Source: an uncultured Campylobacter sp.
GTDB lineage: Bacteria > Campylobacterota > Campylobacteria > Campylobacterales > Campylobacteraceae
DNA length: 64,000 nt
NCBI RefSeq assembly: GCF_944323605.1
Contig: NZ_CALUTC010000003.1
Span: 1 to 64,000, forward strand
Direction: 5' to 3'
The notes under the pieces are model-generated. The model ran no database searches and was not told where the DNA came from. It was given only the letters and a program-made list of their open reading frames with translations. Position 1 is the first letter of the stretch. Each line of letters begins with the position of its first letter. Below are positions 35,606-44,929 of the stretch, piece by piece. The position numbers and the translations under genes were made by a program.

Positions 35606-36385
35606 TTATTTAAATGTGGTTCCACCATCCACTATAAAAGTATGTCCCGTTACCCAAGATGCTTTATCAGAGCAAAGAAACAAACAGGCTCCAGCTAAAT
35701 CATCCGGTTGTCCCATTCTGTTTAAAGGGCTTAAATTTATAGTAGCTTGTTTTACTTCTTCATAATTCGTAAAAGCCCTCAAAGCATCGGTTTCTATTGG
35801 ACCTCCGCTTACTACATTAACTCTGATATTTTTATCTCCTAGTTCAGTAGCAGCATATCTAGCCATAGCTTCAACTGCAGCTTTTGCCGTGCCGTGTCCA
35901 GCGTAATTTTCTATATGCACTAAATTTCCAGTAGATGATATAGATATTATACTTCCTCCACCTACTAATTCCATTCTCTTTGCAGCTTGTTGAGCACCAA
36001 CTACAAAGGCATTGACTGTTGCTGTGAATATATTATTTATACCTTTTGGTTTTAATTTCATAAATTTTGTATATCCGCCAACAACTGCTCTACCCGATAT
36101 AATGGCATTTGATATAAAAAAGTCTATTCTATCAAAATCCTTATCTATCTCATCAAAAAGTTCTTTATATGTTTCTGGCTCTAGTATATTAAAAGGATAT
36201 GCTTTTGCTTTTATTTTATAGTTTTGTTCTAGATCTTTTATAATATCTTTTGCAAGCTCTTCGTTTGAATTATAAGTAAAAGCTACATTCACTCCAGCCT
36301 TTGCAAATTCATATACTATAGCTCTTCCTATACCTCTAGTGCCACCACTTACGACTAGGGTTTTTCCTTTAAAAAAAATATTCAT
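35606..36385 (-). CDS. Short-chain dehydrogenase, FabL-like enoyl-ACP reductase
   Basis: NAD(P)H-dependent reductase of the SDR family, probably in fatty-acid synthesis. The 259-residue product has SGGTRGIGRAI (cofactor loop, 13-23), the ISISSTGN strand with Ser, and the catalytic pair in ENYAGHGTAKAA (Tyr-x6-Lys). The stretch VNVVSGGPIETDALRAFTN closely resembles the VSGGxIDTDALKxFPN region of Bacillus FabL (enoyl-ACP reductase III), which favours enoyl reductase over 3-ketoacyl reductase. A separate FabI is expected elsewhere. Recalled as Cj0807. Substrate unproven. Confidence 0.82.
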   Translation of the reverse strand: MNIFFKGKTLVVSGGTRGIGRAIVYEFAKAGVNVAFTYNSNEELAKDIIKDLEQNYKIKAKAYPFNILEPETYKELFDEIDKDFDRIDFFISNAIISGRAVVGGYTKFMKLKPKGINNIFTATVNAFVVGAQQAAKRMELVGGGSIISISSTGNLVHIENYAGHGTAKAAVEAMARYAATELGDKNIRVNVVSGGPIETDALRAFTNYEEVKQATINLSPLNRMGQPDDLAGACLFLCSDKASWVTGHTFIVDGGTTFK

Positions 36386-36431
36386 AATCTTTCCTTATAA
36401 AAGCTTTATTGTATTAAAACAAGTCTTAAAA

Positions 36432-37028
36432 TTAATATAAAAAAAACAAATTTGGCAAATAAAAATAATAATGCAAAAGCTCTATTATACAAAGAGCAAA
36501 AAGTCCAATAGCCCAGTTTAATGCTCTTTTTAACTCCCTATGTAAAAATTCTGGTCTAACTTCTATCCTATCAGGGCAGTAAAAGTTAGTAAGTCTTGGG
36601 AAAAATCTTGCTGTTTTTTCTAAAAATTCCAAATAAGACTGCCCAAATTTAGAACTTAAAAATTTTTCTTCTTGTTTTATGGTTTGATGATATACTATTA
36701 AAAAAAATACAGCTCCTATTAAGATTAAAATTAATTGAGCCTTTATAGCCAAAAGTCCCAAAAAAGCTAAAAATGAAAAAAAATATAAAGGATTTCTGCA
36801 AAGACTGTATGCACCATAATCTATAAATTTGCTTCCATCAACACCTTCATTTTTCATACCGCCGATGAAAATGGTTGCGTAAATTCTACCTATAATGCCA
36901 AGCACAACTAAAAATACACCACAAATTCTTAGCAAATTAGCGTAAAATTCATCATATGGCGTGTATGATATAAAAATCCACACTATAAAAATAAAGGCAA
37001 ATATGTATTGATATATAAAACGGTTCAT
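36432..37028 (-). CDS. Isoprenylcysteine methyltransferase-like membrane protein
   Basis: Small integral membrane methyltransferase-like protein, 198 residues, with about four to five hydrophobic helices and the ICMT/PEMT signature DYGAYSLCRNPLYFFSFLAF (RNP-Y motif) followed by QEEKFLSSKFGQSYLEF (EE motif of the SAM site). Bacterial members can methylate lipids or small hydrophobic molecules; the substrate here is unknown. It follows dapA by 8 bases and lies upstream of the FabL-like gene. Recalled as Cj0808c, in a different order there. Confidence 0.75.
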   Translation of the reverse strand: MNRFIYQYIFAFIFIVWIFISYTPYDEFYANLLRICGVFLVVLGIIGRIYATIFIGGMKNEGVDGSKFIDYGAYSLCRNPLYFFSFLAFLGLLAIKAQLILILIGAVFFLIVYHQTIKQEEKFLSSKFGQSYLEFLEKTARFFPRLTNFYCPDRIEVRPEFLHRELKRALNWAIGLFALCIIELLHYYFYLPNLFFLY

Positions 37029-37036
37029 TTTATTCC

Positions 37037-37930
37037 TTATTTTACCACTTCGTATTCTTTTAATACTCTTTCTAAAAGCTCCATACTTTCTTTTCTAGGC
37101 TCTACTAAAGGTAAGCGATATTCTAAAGTTTGTATTATACCGCTTAGATACATAGCAGCTTTTATTGGTATGGGATTGCTTTCGCAAAAAAGAGCTTTGT
37201 TGATATTATAAAGCTTATCATTTATAGCTTTTGCTTCTTTGTATTTTTCATCTAAAGCTAATTGTGTTAATTTGGCTATCATATCAGGTAGTAAATTTGA
37301 AGTAACTGATATTACTCCTTTTCCTCCATTTGAAAGTATAGGATAATTTATCGCATCATCTCCGCTTATAAGTATCATTTTTGGCTCGTGAGCTAATAAA
37401 TCGACGCATTTATCTATGCTACCGCTTGCTTCTTTTACTCCATATATGTTTTCGCAATCCCTAAAAAGTCTTATTATGGTTTGAGTTTCTAAATCACAGG
37501 CTGTTCTGCCAGGCACATTGTATAAAAGAACAGGTATATCGACATTTTTTGCTATTTCTTTGTAATGTCTATAAAGTCCTTCTTGGCTTGGTTTGTTATA
37601 ATATGGAGTTACACTTAAAATTCCATCTGCGTTATTATCTCTAGCAAATTTAGCTAAATCCACCGCTTCGTGCGTTGCATTGCTACCGGCTCCTGCTAAA
37701 ACTTTAGCTTTTGTCCCTTTGCAGGCTGCTACTGCTATTTCTATGCAAGTTTTGTGTTCGCTATGTGTTAGAGTTGCACTTTCTCCGGTTGTTCCTACAG
37801 GCACAACTGCGTCTATGCCATTATTTATTTGTCTTTTTATAAGCTTATAATAAGCGTCTTCGTCCAGTTTAGAATTTTTAAAAGGTGTAATAAGAGCGGT
37901 CATAGAGCCTATAATGTAGTTAGTATCCAT
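37037..37930 (-). CDS. dapA: 4-hydroxy-tetrahydrodipicolinate synthase
   Basis: First committed step to diaminopimelate and lysine: condenses pyruvate with aspartate semialdehyde. The 297-residue protein has GSMTALITPFKNSKLDE, PVGTTGESATLTHSEH, the catalytic Tyr in VLLYNVPGRTACDL, and the Schiff-base Lys in YGVKEASGSIDK. Length is standard. It follows the M16 peptidase by 2 bases and links with lysC (52.4 kb) in the same pathway, supplying meso-DAP for the murF/murJ pathway. Recalled as Cj0806. Confidence 0.97.
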   Translation of the reverse strand: MDTNYIIGSMTALITPFKNSKLDEDAYYKLIKRQINNGIDAVVPVGTTGESATLTHSEHKTCIEIAVAACKGTKAKVLAGAGSNATHEAVDLAKFARDNNADGILSVTPYYNKPSQEGLYRHYKEIAKNVDIPVLLYNVPGRTACDLETQTIIRLFRDCENIYGVKEASGSIDKCVDLLAHEPKMILISGDDAINYPILSNGGKGVISVTSNLLPDMIAKLTQLALDEKYKEAKAINDKLYNINKALFCESNPIPIKAAMYLSGIIQTLEYRLPLVEPRKESMELLERVLKEYEVVK

Positions 37931-37932
37931 AT

Positions 37933-39174
37933 TTAAGCCTTTTTGAGAATTATTGTTGTTGAGTTTTTTTCTATAAAATACTTTTTAGCACAGCTGATTA
38001 AATCTTTCTTTTCTAATTTTTCCACATTATTTTCATAATTTAAAAGAGGTTTTAAATCGCCTCTAGCTAGATAATCTCCATATATATTCGCTACTGAACT
38101 AGCGGTATTTAATGAAAAGATAAAATCCCTTTTTACTTGATTTTTAATCTTTTTAAGATCCTCTTCTTTTATATCTCCTTTTTTTAGGTTGTTAAGTATT
38201 TGAAGCACTTCTTTTTCTACTACTGTTGCTTTTATTTTTGGATTACAAACACAAACGATGATAAAAAGATTTTCATCTATGCTATCGTTACAAAATACAT
38301 AAAATTCATTTACAAGACCTAATTTATCTACTAATATTTCCTGCAATATAGACGATTTGCCAGATGACAGTAGCTCAGCTAATGCACTTAATCCTACTAT
38401 GTCTTTATGCTTAAAATTTGGGATTTTATATGCTATGCCTAGTAGCTGTGTATCTGTGTCTTTTTTTATTATAAGTCTTTTTGCTCCATCTTGTTTTGGT
38501 TCTTTTTGATGTATTTTTGGTATTTTTTTGGTATTTTTTATGTTTTCAAAATGCTTTTTTGCTAAACTAAAAACCTCTTTTGCCTCTATATCGCCGCTTA
38601 CTGTTAATATAGCATTTTTTGGTTGATAATAAATGCTATGAAAATCTTTTATATCTTTTATATCCCAGTTTAGTATATCGCTTTTAAATCCTATCGGTGT
38701 CCAATGGTAAGGATGATACAAAAAAGAATTATTAAAAAGTCTAAAATAAAGATAACCAAGAGGATTGTTATCTGTTCTCCATAGCCTTTCTTCAAAGACA
38801 ACCTTTCTTTCAGGTTGAAATTCCTCATCTTTTAAATTTAAATTTTGCATCAATTCCGAAAAGAGCCATAAAGCCTTATCTAAATTTGCTTTAGAACATT
38901 TTATATAGTAATGTGTATAGTCAAATCCGGTGCTAGCATTATCAACGCCACCAAAGCCTTTAACTATTTCATCAAATTCTCCAGCTTTTAAATTCTTAGT
39001 GCTTTTAAAATTTAAATGCTCTATCATATGTGCTATGCCACTTTTTCCCATCACTTCATTTCTTGAGCCAACTTTATAAAATATATCAACGCTGACAACA
39101 GAGCTGTTTTTATTTACAGGAAAGGTATATACTTCTAGTTTGTTTTTTAAGACTGCTTTTTCATAGCTTATCAT
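37933..39174 (-). CDS. M16-family zinc metallopeptidase
   Basis: Inverzincin-type peptidase of the pitrilysin/processing-peptidase class. The 413-residue protein has the active-site motif HMIEH (His49, Glu52, His53) in SGIAHMIEHLNFKST, and the downstream Glu in FEERLWR that supplies the third zinc ligand. It comprises two homologous halves, the second inactive. No clear signal peptide, so location is uncertain. It overlaps pyrD by 4 bases. Recalled as Cj0805; substrate unknown. Confidence 0.9.
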   Translation of the reverse strand: MISYEKAVLKNKLEVYTFPVNKNSSVVSVDIFYKVGSRNEVMGKSGIAHMIEHLNFKSTKNLKAGEFDEIVKGFGGVDNASTGFDYTHYYIKCSKANLDKALWLFSELMQNLNLKDEEFQPERKVVFEERLWRTDNNPLGYLYFRLFNNSFLYHPYHWTPIGFKSDILNWDIKDIKDFHSIYYQPKNAILTVSGDIEAKEVFSLAKKHFENIKNTKKIPKIHQKEPKQDGAKRLIIKKDTDTQLLGIAYKIPNFKHKDIVGLSALAELLSSGKSSILQEILVDKLGLVNEFYVFCNDSIDENLFIIVCVCNPKIKATVVEKEVLQILNNLKKGDIKEEDLKKIKNQVKRDFIFSLNTASSVANIYGDYLARGDLKPLLNYENNVEKLEKKDLISCAKKYFIEKNSTTIILKKA

Positions 39175-40226
39175 TTCAGGTTTGCTCCTATAGCTTGTGA
39201 TATATGCAAGAATTTATCTTTTTTCATCAAAGAAATGAGTTCCTCATTTATATCTTTTATCAAACAAGGTCCCTTAAAGACTAAAGCCGTATAAATCTGC
39301 ACTAAAGAGGCACCGTTTTTGATTCTATCGTATGCGACTTTTGCACTATCTATACCTCCACTTGCTATCAATACAGCATCTTTAAAGAATTCTTTTGCTA
39401 TTTCTTTAAAAAATTTAGAACTTTTTTCTTGTATTATTTTTCCACTTAATCCACCAAAGGTGCGATTTGTGTCTAGTAAAGAATAATCCGTGCTAGTATT
39501 TGCTAGTATAAAACCACTTGCACCAAATTTTAAGGCTTGCTCACATATACTTAAACTATCTTTTATTTTTAAGTCAGGTGCAAGCTTGATGAATATAGGT
39601 TTTGTCGTGATATTTTTTGCTTCTTTTAATAAGGATTCTAGAAAATCCTTACTTTGCAAATTTCTTAAATTTTTTGTGTTTGGAGATGAAATATTTACCG
39701 TAAAATAATCGCAAAAATTATTAAAAGACTTTATCAAAGTAGTGTAATCATTTATCGCTTCATCATTGCTTGTATCTTTGTTTTTTCCTATGTTTGCCCC
39801 AAGTGGCAAAACGAAAGGATATAGGTCTTTTATATTTTGTAAAATTCTATCTTTTCCTACATTATTAAAACCCATAGAATTTTGCAAACTCTCTTCTTTT
39901 ACAAGTCTAAATAATCTAGGTTTTTCGTTTCCTTTTTGTGCTTTTGGTGTAACTGTGCCAAATTCTAAAAAACCAAATCCAAGAGCACACATCGCTCTTA
40001 TCATAGTAGCGTTTTTATCAAAGCCACCAGCTAAGCCAATCGGATTTGCAAAGTAAAGCCCTAAAATTTCTTGCTTTAAGCTATCATCATTTACTATGTA
40101 TTTGTTAGCCATAAAATTTAAAAGGGCAGGGTGGATAGCACTTAAAGTTCTTAAGCTATATTCGACTGTGCTATGTGCTAACTCTGGCTCTAGTTTAAAA
40201 AGTAATGGTTTTAAAAGTTGATACAT
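39171..40226 (-). CDS. pyrD: Dihydroorotate dehydrogenase (quinone), class 2
   Basis: Membrane-associated pyrimidine enzyme passing electrons to the quinone pool. The 351-residue protein has the class 2 N-terminal helix (LLKPLLFKLEPELAHSTVEY), ANPIGLAGGFDKNATMI with FMN contacts, NSMGFNN, VNISSPNTKNLRNLQ with the catalytic Ser of class 2 enzymes, and SGGIDSAKVAYDRIKNGASLVQ at the phosphate site. It probably uses the menaquinone made through mqnA/mqnE. Recalled as Cj0804. Confidence 0.96.
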   Translation of the reverse strand: MYQLLKPLLFKLEPELAHSTVEYSLRTLSAIHPALLNFMANKYIVNDDSLKQEILGLYFANPIGLAGGFDKNATMIRAMCALGFGFLEFGTVTPKAQKGNEKPRLFRLVKEESLQNSMGFNNVGKDRILQNIKDLYPFVLPLGANIGKNKDTSNDEAINDYTTLIKSFNNFCDYFTVNISSPNTKNLRNLQSKDFLESLLKEAKNITTKPIFIKLAPDLKIKDSLSICEQALKFGASGFILANTSTDYSLLDTNRTFGGLSGKIIQEKSSKFFKEIAKEFFKDAVLIASGGIDSAKVAYDRIKNGASLVQIYTALVFKGPCLIKDINEELISLMKKDKFLHISQAIGANLK

Positions 40227-40274
40227 ATTTTTCCCTTAAACACGAATTGTAGCTAAGAAAGCTTAATTTTTAAC

Positions 40275-42014
40275 TTAAAAATCTATGCTTTTATCATTTG
40301 CTTTAAATTTTTGATAGAGTTCGCATCTGTTTATTAATTCTTTATCAGTGCCTATGTCTATAACTAAGCCTTTGTCAACCACGGCTATCTTATCCGCATT
40401 TTCTATCGTGCTTAGTCTATGTGCTATTACTAGAATCAAATGTTTATCTTTAAGCATTTGTATGCTATTTGTTATAGCTTTTTCGCTTTCATTATCAAGT
40501 GCTGATGTTGCTTCATCAAAGATTAATAAATCAGGCTTTTTGTATAATGCTCTTGCTATAGCTATCCTTTGTTTTTGCCCTCCGCTTAAATTTTTTCCAT
40601 GTTCTTTTATTACGCTGTATATACCGCCCATATTTTCAACAAAATCATATGCGTTTGCTTCTTTTAAAGCGTTTATGACTTTATTATCATCAAATTCTTG
40701 TGAATATGCTACATTTTCAGCTATACTTTCATTAAAAAGATAAATATTTTGTGTTACTAGAGCTATTTTTAACCTAAGACTTTCTAAGCTATATGCGGTA
40801 ATATCTTTATCATTTAGTAAAATTTCCCCACTTTTTTTATCGTAAAAACGCATTAAAAGATTTATTATAGATGATTTTCCACCCCCGCTAGGACCAACTA
40901 AGGCTAAAATTTCTCCTTTTTTAAAATTAAAATTTATCCCATTTAATACAGGCTTATCTTCTATATACTCAAATTTGACATTTTTAAAACTTATATTTTC
41001 AATATCTAAAAGCTTTTCTTGTCCATCTTTTATGTTTGATTTCAAGTCTAGTAAATAAAAAGTTCTCTCACTAGCAGCTACTGCAACTTGAAGTTTTGCA
41101 TAAGCTGAACTTAATTTCTTAATAGGTGTGTATGCCATAAACAAAGCTGTTAAAAAGCTAAAGAATGAATTTATTTCTAATTCTCCTTTTATGACCTCGC
41201 TACCTCCTATCATAATAACAGTGGCTATGCCAACAGAACCGAAAAGCTCCATTATCGGATTTACAAGGGCATCTATTCTTGAGCTTTTTATAGAGATTTT
41301 TGCTAAGTCCTCATTTTGTATAGCGAATTTATCTAGCTCTTTTTTTTGAGTATTATTTGCTTTTATTAATTCTAAATTCGAAAAAATTTCACTTAGTCTT
41401 GACATTAAATCAGCCCCTTTTTCTTGGGAGCTTTTGCCTAGTTTTTTTAATTTTCTTGCAAAAAGAGATAAAGGATACAGTGAGGCAGGGATTACCACAA
41501 GTGCAAAGAATGCAAGTGTTGGACTTTGATATATCACTACTGATAAAAGACCTATTACTGTTATTAAATCCCTTAAAAATTCTGGTATGATATTTGAAAC
41601 TATGCTTTGCAATGCACCTATATCGCCAGTGCAGCGACTCATAAGCTCTCCGCTTCTGTGTTTATGAAAAAATGCCATATCTAGTTTTAGTATATTTTCT
41701 AGCACCTTAGCTCTTAATTCTTTTAGTATGTTAGCACCTATATATGATACATAATAACTTTGTATATAAAGACCAAGATCTTTTAATAAATAAATAGCTA
41801 TTACAGCCAAAGGCATTATGTAAAGCATATCTTCATTTTTTTCTATAAATATCTTTTTTAAGACAGGATCTACTATATAAGCACTACCAGAAGTTCCAGC
41901 CGCAGCCATTAGCATACCGATTATAGCTATTAAGAAATACCACTTGTATTTTTTGTAAAAAGGTTTAAATCTTATAAGAACATCTTTTAAATTCATATTT
42001 TGTTTGTTATTCAT
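40275..42014 (-). CDS. msbA: MsbA-type lipid A/lipid-linked ABC flippase
   Basis: Half-transporter ABC exporter, 579 residues. The N-terminal half (about 20-315) has six membrane helices with KLDMAFFHKHRSGELMSR, a typical coupling region. The nucleotide-binding domain has Walker A ALVGPSGGGKSS (about residue 372), signature LSGGQKQRIAIARAL, Walker B LLIFDEATSALDNES and switch His in IAHRLST. It flips lipid A-core across the inner membrane for Lpt export; flipping of other lipid-linked glycans is possible. It overlaps cysS by 8 bases. Recalled as Cj0803. Confidence 0.92.
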   Translation of the reverse strand: MNNKQNMNLKDVLIRFKPFYKKYKWYFLIAIIGMLMAAAGTSGSAYIVDPVLKKIFIEKNEDMLYIMPLAVIAIYLLKDLGLYIQSYYVSYIGANILKELRAKVLENILKLDMAFFHKHRSGELMSRCTGDIGALQSIVSNIIPEFLRDLITVIGLLSVVIYQSPTLAFFALVVIPASLYPLSLFARKLKKLGKSSQEKGADLMSRLSEIFSNLELIKANNTQKKELDKFAIQNEDLAKISIKSSRIDALVNPIMELFGSVGIATVIMIGGSEVIKGELEINSFFSFLTALFMAYTPIKKLSSAYAKLQVAVAASERTFYLLDLKSNIKDGQEKLLDIENISFKNVKFEYIEDKPVLNGINFNFKKGEILALVGPSGGGKSSIINLLMRFYDKKSGEILLNDKDITAYSLESLRLKIALVTQNIYLFNESIAENVAYSQEFDDNKVINALKEANAYDFVENMGGIYSVIKEHGKNLSGGQKQRIAIARALYKKPDLLIFDEATSALDNESEKAITNSIQMLKDKHLILVIAHRLSTIENADKIAVVDKGLVIDIGTDKELINRCELYQKFKANDKSIDF

Positions 42015-43389
42015 CTATCTTTTCCCACAAAACACCATTTGCCGTATCCATTAGGATTATATTGTCTTTTAAAAGATTTTTTCTTATATCGTCTGCTAAG
42101 TCGTAGTTTTTCTCTTTTTTAGCTAGAGTTCTTAAGGCTATTTGTTTTTCTATAAATTCTTTTTTTTCTTTACTTACTCCAAATTGAAAATAAGAAAATG
42201 GCTCTAAAAAACCAAAGCCAAATATCAATGAGCTTTCTTTTAATGCAAATTCAAGTTCATTTTTTAAAATTTTATTTTTTTTATTTTTATCAAGTTCTAA
42301 ATTAGCATTATTTATAAATTCGTCCAAAAATGCAAGTGCTTTTGATATGTTTAAATCATCTTTTAAAATATCTAAAAGCTCTTTTCCTAAGACAGTATCT
42401 ATATGGAAATTTATTTTCATATCGTCAAAATGTCCTAAATTTAACCTTTGTTTTAGTCTGTAAAATTTATCAAGTCTTTTTTTTGAGGATTTTAAATCTT
42501 CTATACTGTAATTAAAATGCGAGCGATAATGTGTGCTTAAAAGATAAAATCTAATAACTTCAGCATTAAATTCTTTCAAAACATCTTTTATGAAGAAGCT
42601 ATTATTTAAGCTTTTGCTCATTTTTTCACCATTTATATTTACAAAACCATTGTGAAACCAAATTTTTGCTAATTCTTTATTGTTTAAACACCTGCACTGT
42701 GAGTTTTCATTTTCGTGATGTGGAAAAAGAAGATCTATACCACCGCAGTGTATATCAAGCCCTTCGCTAAAAATAGAATTTATCATAGCTACGCATTCAG
42801 TATGCCAACCGGGTCTTCCCTTGCCAAACGGAGCGTCGTAAAAATTATCATCAAATTTCCACAATACAAAATCGCTTTCATTCTTTTTATCTATAAGCTT
42901 TTCTAAACGACTTATATTATCTTTTGTATCCCTTTTTGAAAGATTAAAATAATCCTTATCTTTACTTGTATCAAAATAAATTCCATCATTTAATTTATAG
43001 GTAAAACCTTTATACTCAAGCCCTTTTATGAGTTCTATCATATCTTTTATGTAATCAGTAGCCTTTGGCTTAAAGTCAGGTTCTAAAACATTCAATGCTT
43101 TCATATCGCTTTCATAAGCATTTATATAAAAATCTGTAAGCTCTTTTAAGTCTTTGTTTTCCTCTTTTATCTTTTTTAAGATTTTATCATCTATATCAGT
43201 GTAGTTTCTAGCAAATTTAACATCCTTTTTTAAGGCTCTTAAGACTCTTGTAAGCAAATCCACACAAATAGCACTTCTTGCGTGTCCTAAATGAGCGTAG
43301 TCATATACAGTTGGACCGCATAAATATATATTTACATTTTTATCTGTTAATTCAAGTTTTTTTTTGCTTGCAGTATCATTTAATCTCAA
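42007..43389 (-). CDS. cysS: Cysteinyl-tRNA synthetase
   Basis: Charges tRNA-Cys. The 460-residue class I enzyme has CGPTVYDYAHLGHARS (zinc Cys and HIGH-type HLGH, residues 25-40), GRPGWHTECVAM with zinc ligands, IHCGGIDLLFPHHENE, and KMSKSLNN. Complete length. The start ATG overlaps the murJ stop (ATGA). The arrangement murJ-cysS-msbA-pyrD matches Cj0801-Cj0804. Confidence 0.97.
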   Translation of the reverse strand: MRLNDTASKKKLELTDKNVNIYLCGPTVYDYAHLGHARSAICVDLLTRVLRALKKDVKFARNYTDIDDKILKKIKEENKDLKELTDFYINAYESDMKALNVLEPDFKPKATDYIKDMIELIKGLEYKGFTYKLNDGIYFDTSKDKDYFNLSKRDTKDNISRLEKLIDKKNESDFVLWKFDDNFYDAPFGKGRPGWHTECVAMINSIFSEGLDIHCGGIDLLFPHHENENSQCRCLNNKELAKIWFHNGFVNINGEKMSKSLNNSFFIKDVLKEFNAEVIRFYLLSTHYRSHFNYSIEDLKSSKKRLDKFYRLKQRLNLGHFDDMKINFHIDTVLGKELLDILKDDLNISKALAFLDEFINNANLELDKNKKNKILKNELEFALKESSLIFGFGFLEPFSYFQFGVSKEKKEFIEKQIALRTLAKKEKNYDLADDIRKNLLKDNIILMDTANGVLWEKIDE

Positions 43390-44840
43390 AAAAATCCTTT
43401 AAAAAATCTAAAAATATCAAACAAAAATTCCAAAAATACTACCTTAAATTCTAGCAAAAATAAAGTAAAAATTAAAATGCAAATAATAGCAAAAAAAGTT
43501 TTTGAAAAAGAAAATAAAGTAAAAAACTTCTTAAAGCCAAATTCTTTTATATTTGCAAAAAGTAAGTATATAGCACTTATAGATGAGCTTAAAGAAACGG
43601 CTAACACTTTTAATTCGTCATCTTGTATCAAAAAAACGCAAGATATAGCAAAAATTGTTGCTAAAAGTAGAGATTTAAAAGCTATTATGGCTGCTATTTT
43701 TTGTTTAAATTTGGCATAAAGCCAAAGTGAAAGAATTTTTTGTAAGCCAAATGGCAAAAGCCCTATCATATATGAGATTAAAACATAAGCTGTTAATCTT
43801 GTATCATTTGCATCAAATTCGCCTCTTTCAAACAATAATTTTGTTATTTCTTGTGCAAAAACTATGCTTATGATTGTGGCTAGTATGAGTAATATACTAA
43901 GCGAACCCACAGCCTTTTTCATAAAAAGTAGAGCTTTGTCCTCTTCATCATTTTTTAAGTGTTTTAAAATTTTAGGAAAGCTAACTTGCGTTAATGCTAT
44001 AGCAAAAAGTGCTAGAGGCAACTGAAAAACCCTGTTTGCATAGTATAGATAAGATATACTTCCTGTTATTAAGAATGAGGCTATTGTAGTATCAAGAAGA
44101 GAGCTTAACTGTGTGGCAGAAGAGCCTAAAATCCCTTGAAAAAAATTTGAATAAAAGCGGTTTAATTTTATTTTATATCTTTTAAATTTTACACTCAAAC
44201 ACATAGCTTTTATGACTTTATTATCTTTAAGAGCCAATAAATGCCATATTAGTTGTGCTACGCCGCTTAAAACTATAGCGTAAGAAAAATAGTAAAGATT
44301 ATTATAAGCGTCATTTTTCTCTACAAAAAAAGCTGCTATTACTATACAAAGATTGAAAAAAGAGCTTGAAAAAGAGCTTACAAAAAATTTGTGTTCATAG
44401 TTTAATAAAGCACTTAACAATGTAACCAAAAATATAAAAAATAAATACCAAAAATTTATAGCTACAAGAGGGGAGGCTAGGGCTATTGTTTCTTTATTAA
44501 AGCCAAAGGCGAAAATTTTTGTAAAAAAATCAGCAAATATACTTACCAATAAGCAAAATAAAAATACAATAGCACAAAAATGAAGCAATACAGTCAAGGT
44601 AAAAGCACCTTTTTTTCTTGCAGCTGTAAAATTTGGCAAGAAACTTTGTCCAAATGCACCTTCTGCGAAAATTCTTCTAAAAAAAGCCGGCATTTTAAGA
44701 GCTACAAAAAAAACATCGCTATAAAGTCCAGCTCCTAAAAATAAGGCTAGTATAACGTCTCTAGCAAGACCTAATATGCGAGAACATAAAATTCCAAGAG
44801 AATTTATTATAAAATTTTTAAAAATGATATTTTTTTTCAA
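43386..44840 (-). CDS. murJ: Lipid II flippase MurJ
   Basis: Inner-membrane flippase moving lipid II for peptidoglycan assembly. The 484-residue protein has about 13-14 hydrophobic helices and the MVF signatures: NSLGILCSRILGLARDVILA near the N terminus, LKMPAFFRRIFAEGAFGQSFLP (the R-R and AEGA motif), and LLFERGEFDANDT in the second half. First gene of a long minus-strand operon to the FabL-like gene. Divergent from the FapA-like gene; the spacer to that gene's likely start is 89 bases. Confidence 0.95.
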   Translation of the reverse strand: MKKNIIFKNFIINSLGILCSRILGLARDVILALFLGAGLYSDVFFVALKMPAFFRRIFAEGAFGQSFLPNFTAARKKGAFTLTVLLHFCAIVFLFCLLVSIFADFFTKIFAFGFNKETIALASPLVAINFWYLFFIFLVTLLSALLNYEHKFFVSSFSSSFFNLCIVIAAFFVEKNDAYNNLYYFSYAIVLSGVAQLIWHLLALKDNKVIKAMCLSVKFKRYKIKLNRFYSNFFQGILGSSATQLSSLLDTTIASFLITGSISYLYYANRVFQLPLALFAIALTQVSFPKILKHLKNDEEDKALLFMKKAVGSLSILLILATIISIVFAQEITKLLFERGEFDANDTRLTAYVLISYMIGLLPFGLQKILSLWLYAKFKQKIAAIIAFKSLLLATIFAISCVFLIQDDELKVLAVSLSSSISAIYLLFANIKEFGFKKFFTLFSFSKTFFAIICILIFTLFLLEFKVVFLEFLFDIFRFFKGFF

Positions 44841-44929
44841 TTTTCTTCCTATATAAAAGCTTTATATTTTAACTAAAATTTGATAAAATGCAAAGTGTTA
44901 TAAAAACTTTTAGTAAGGAAAATTTATAT

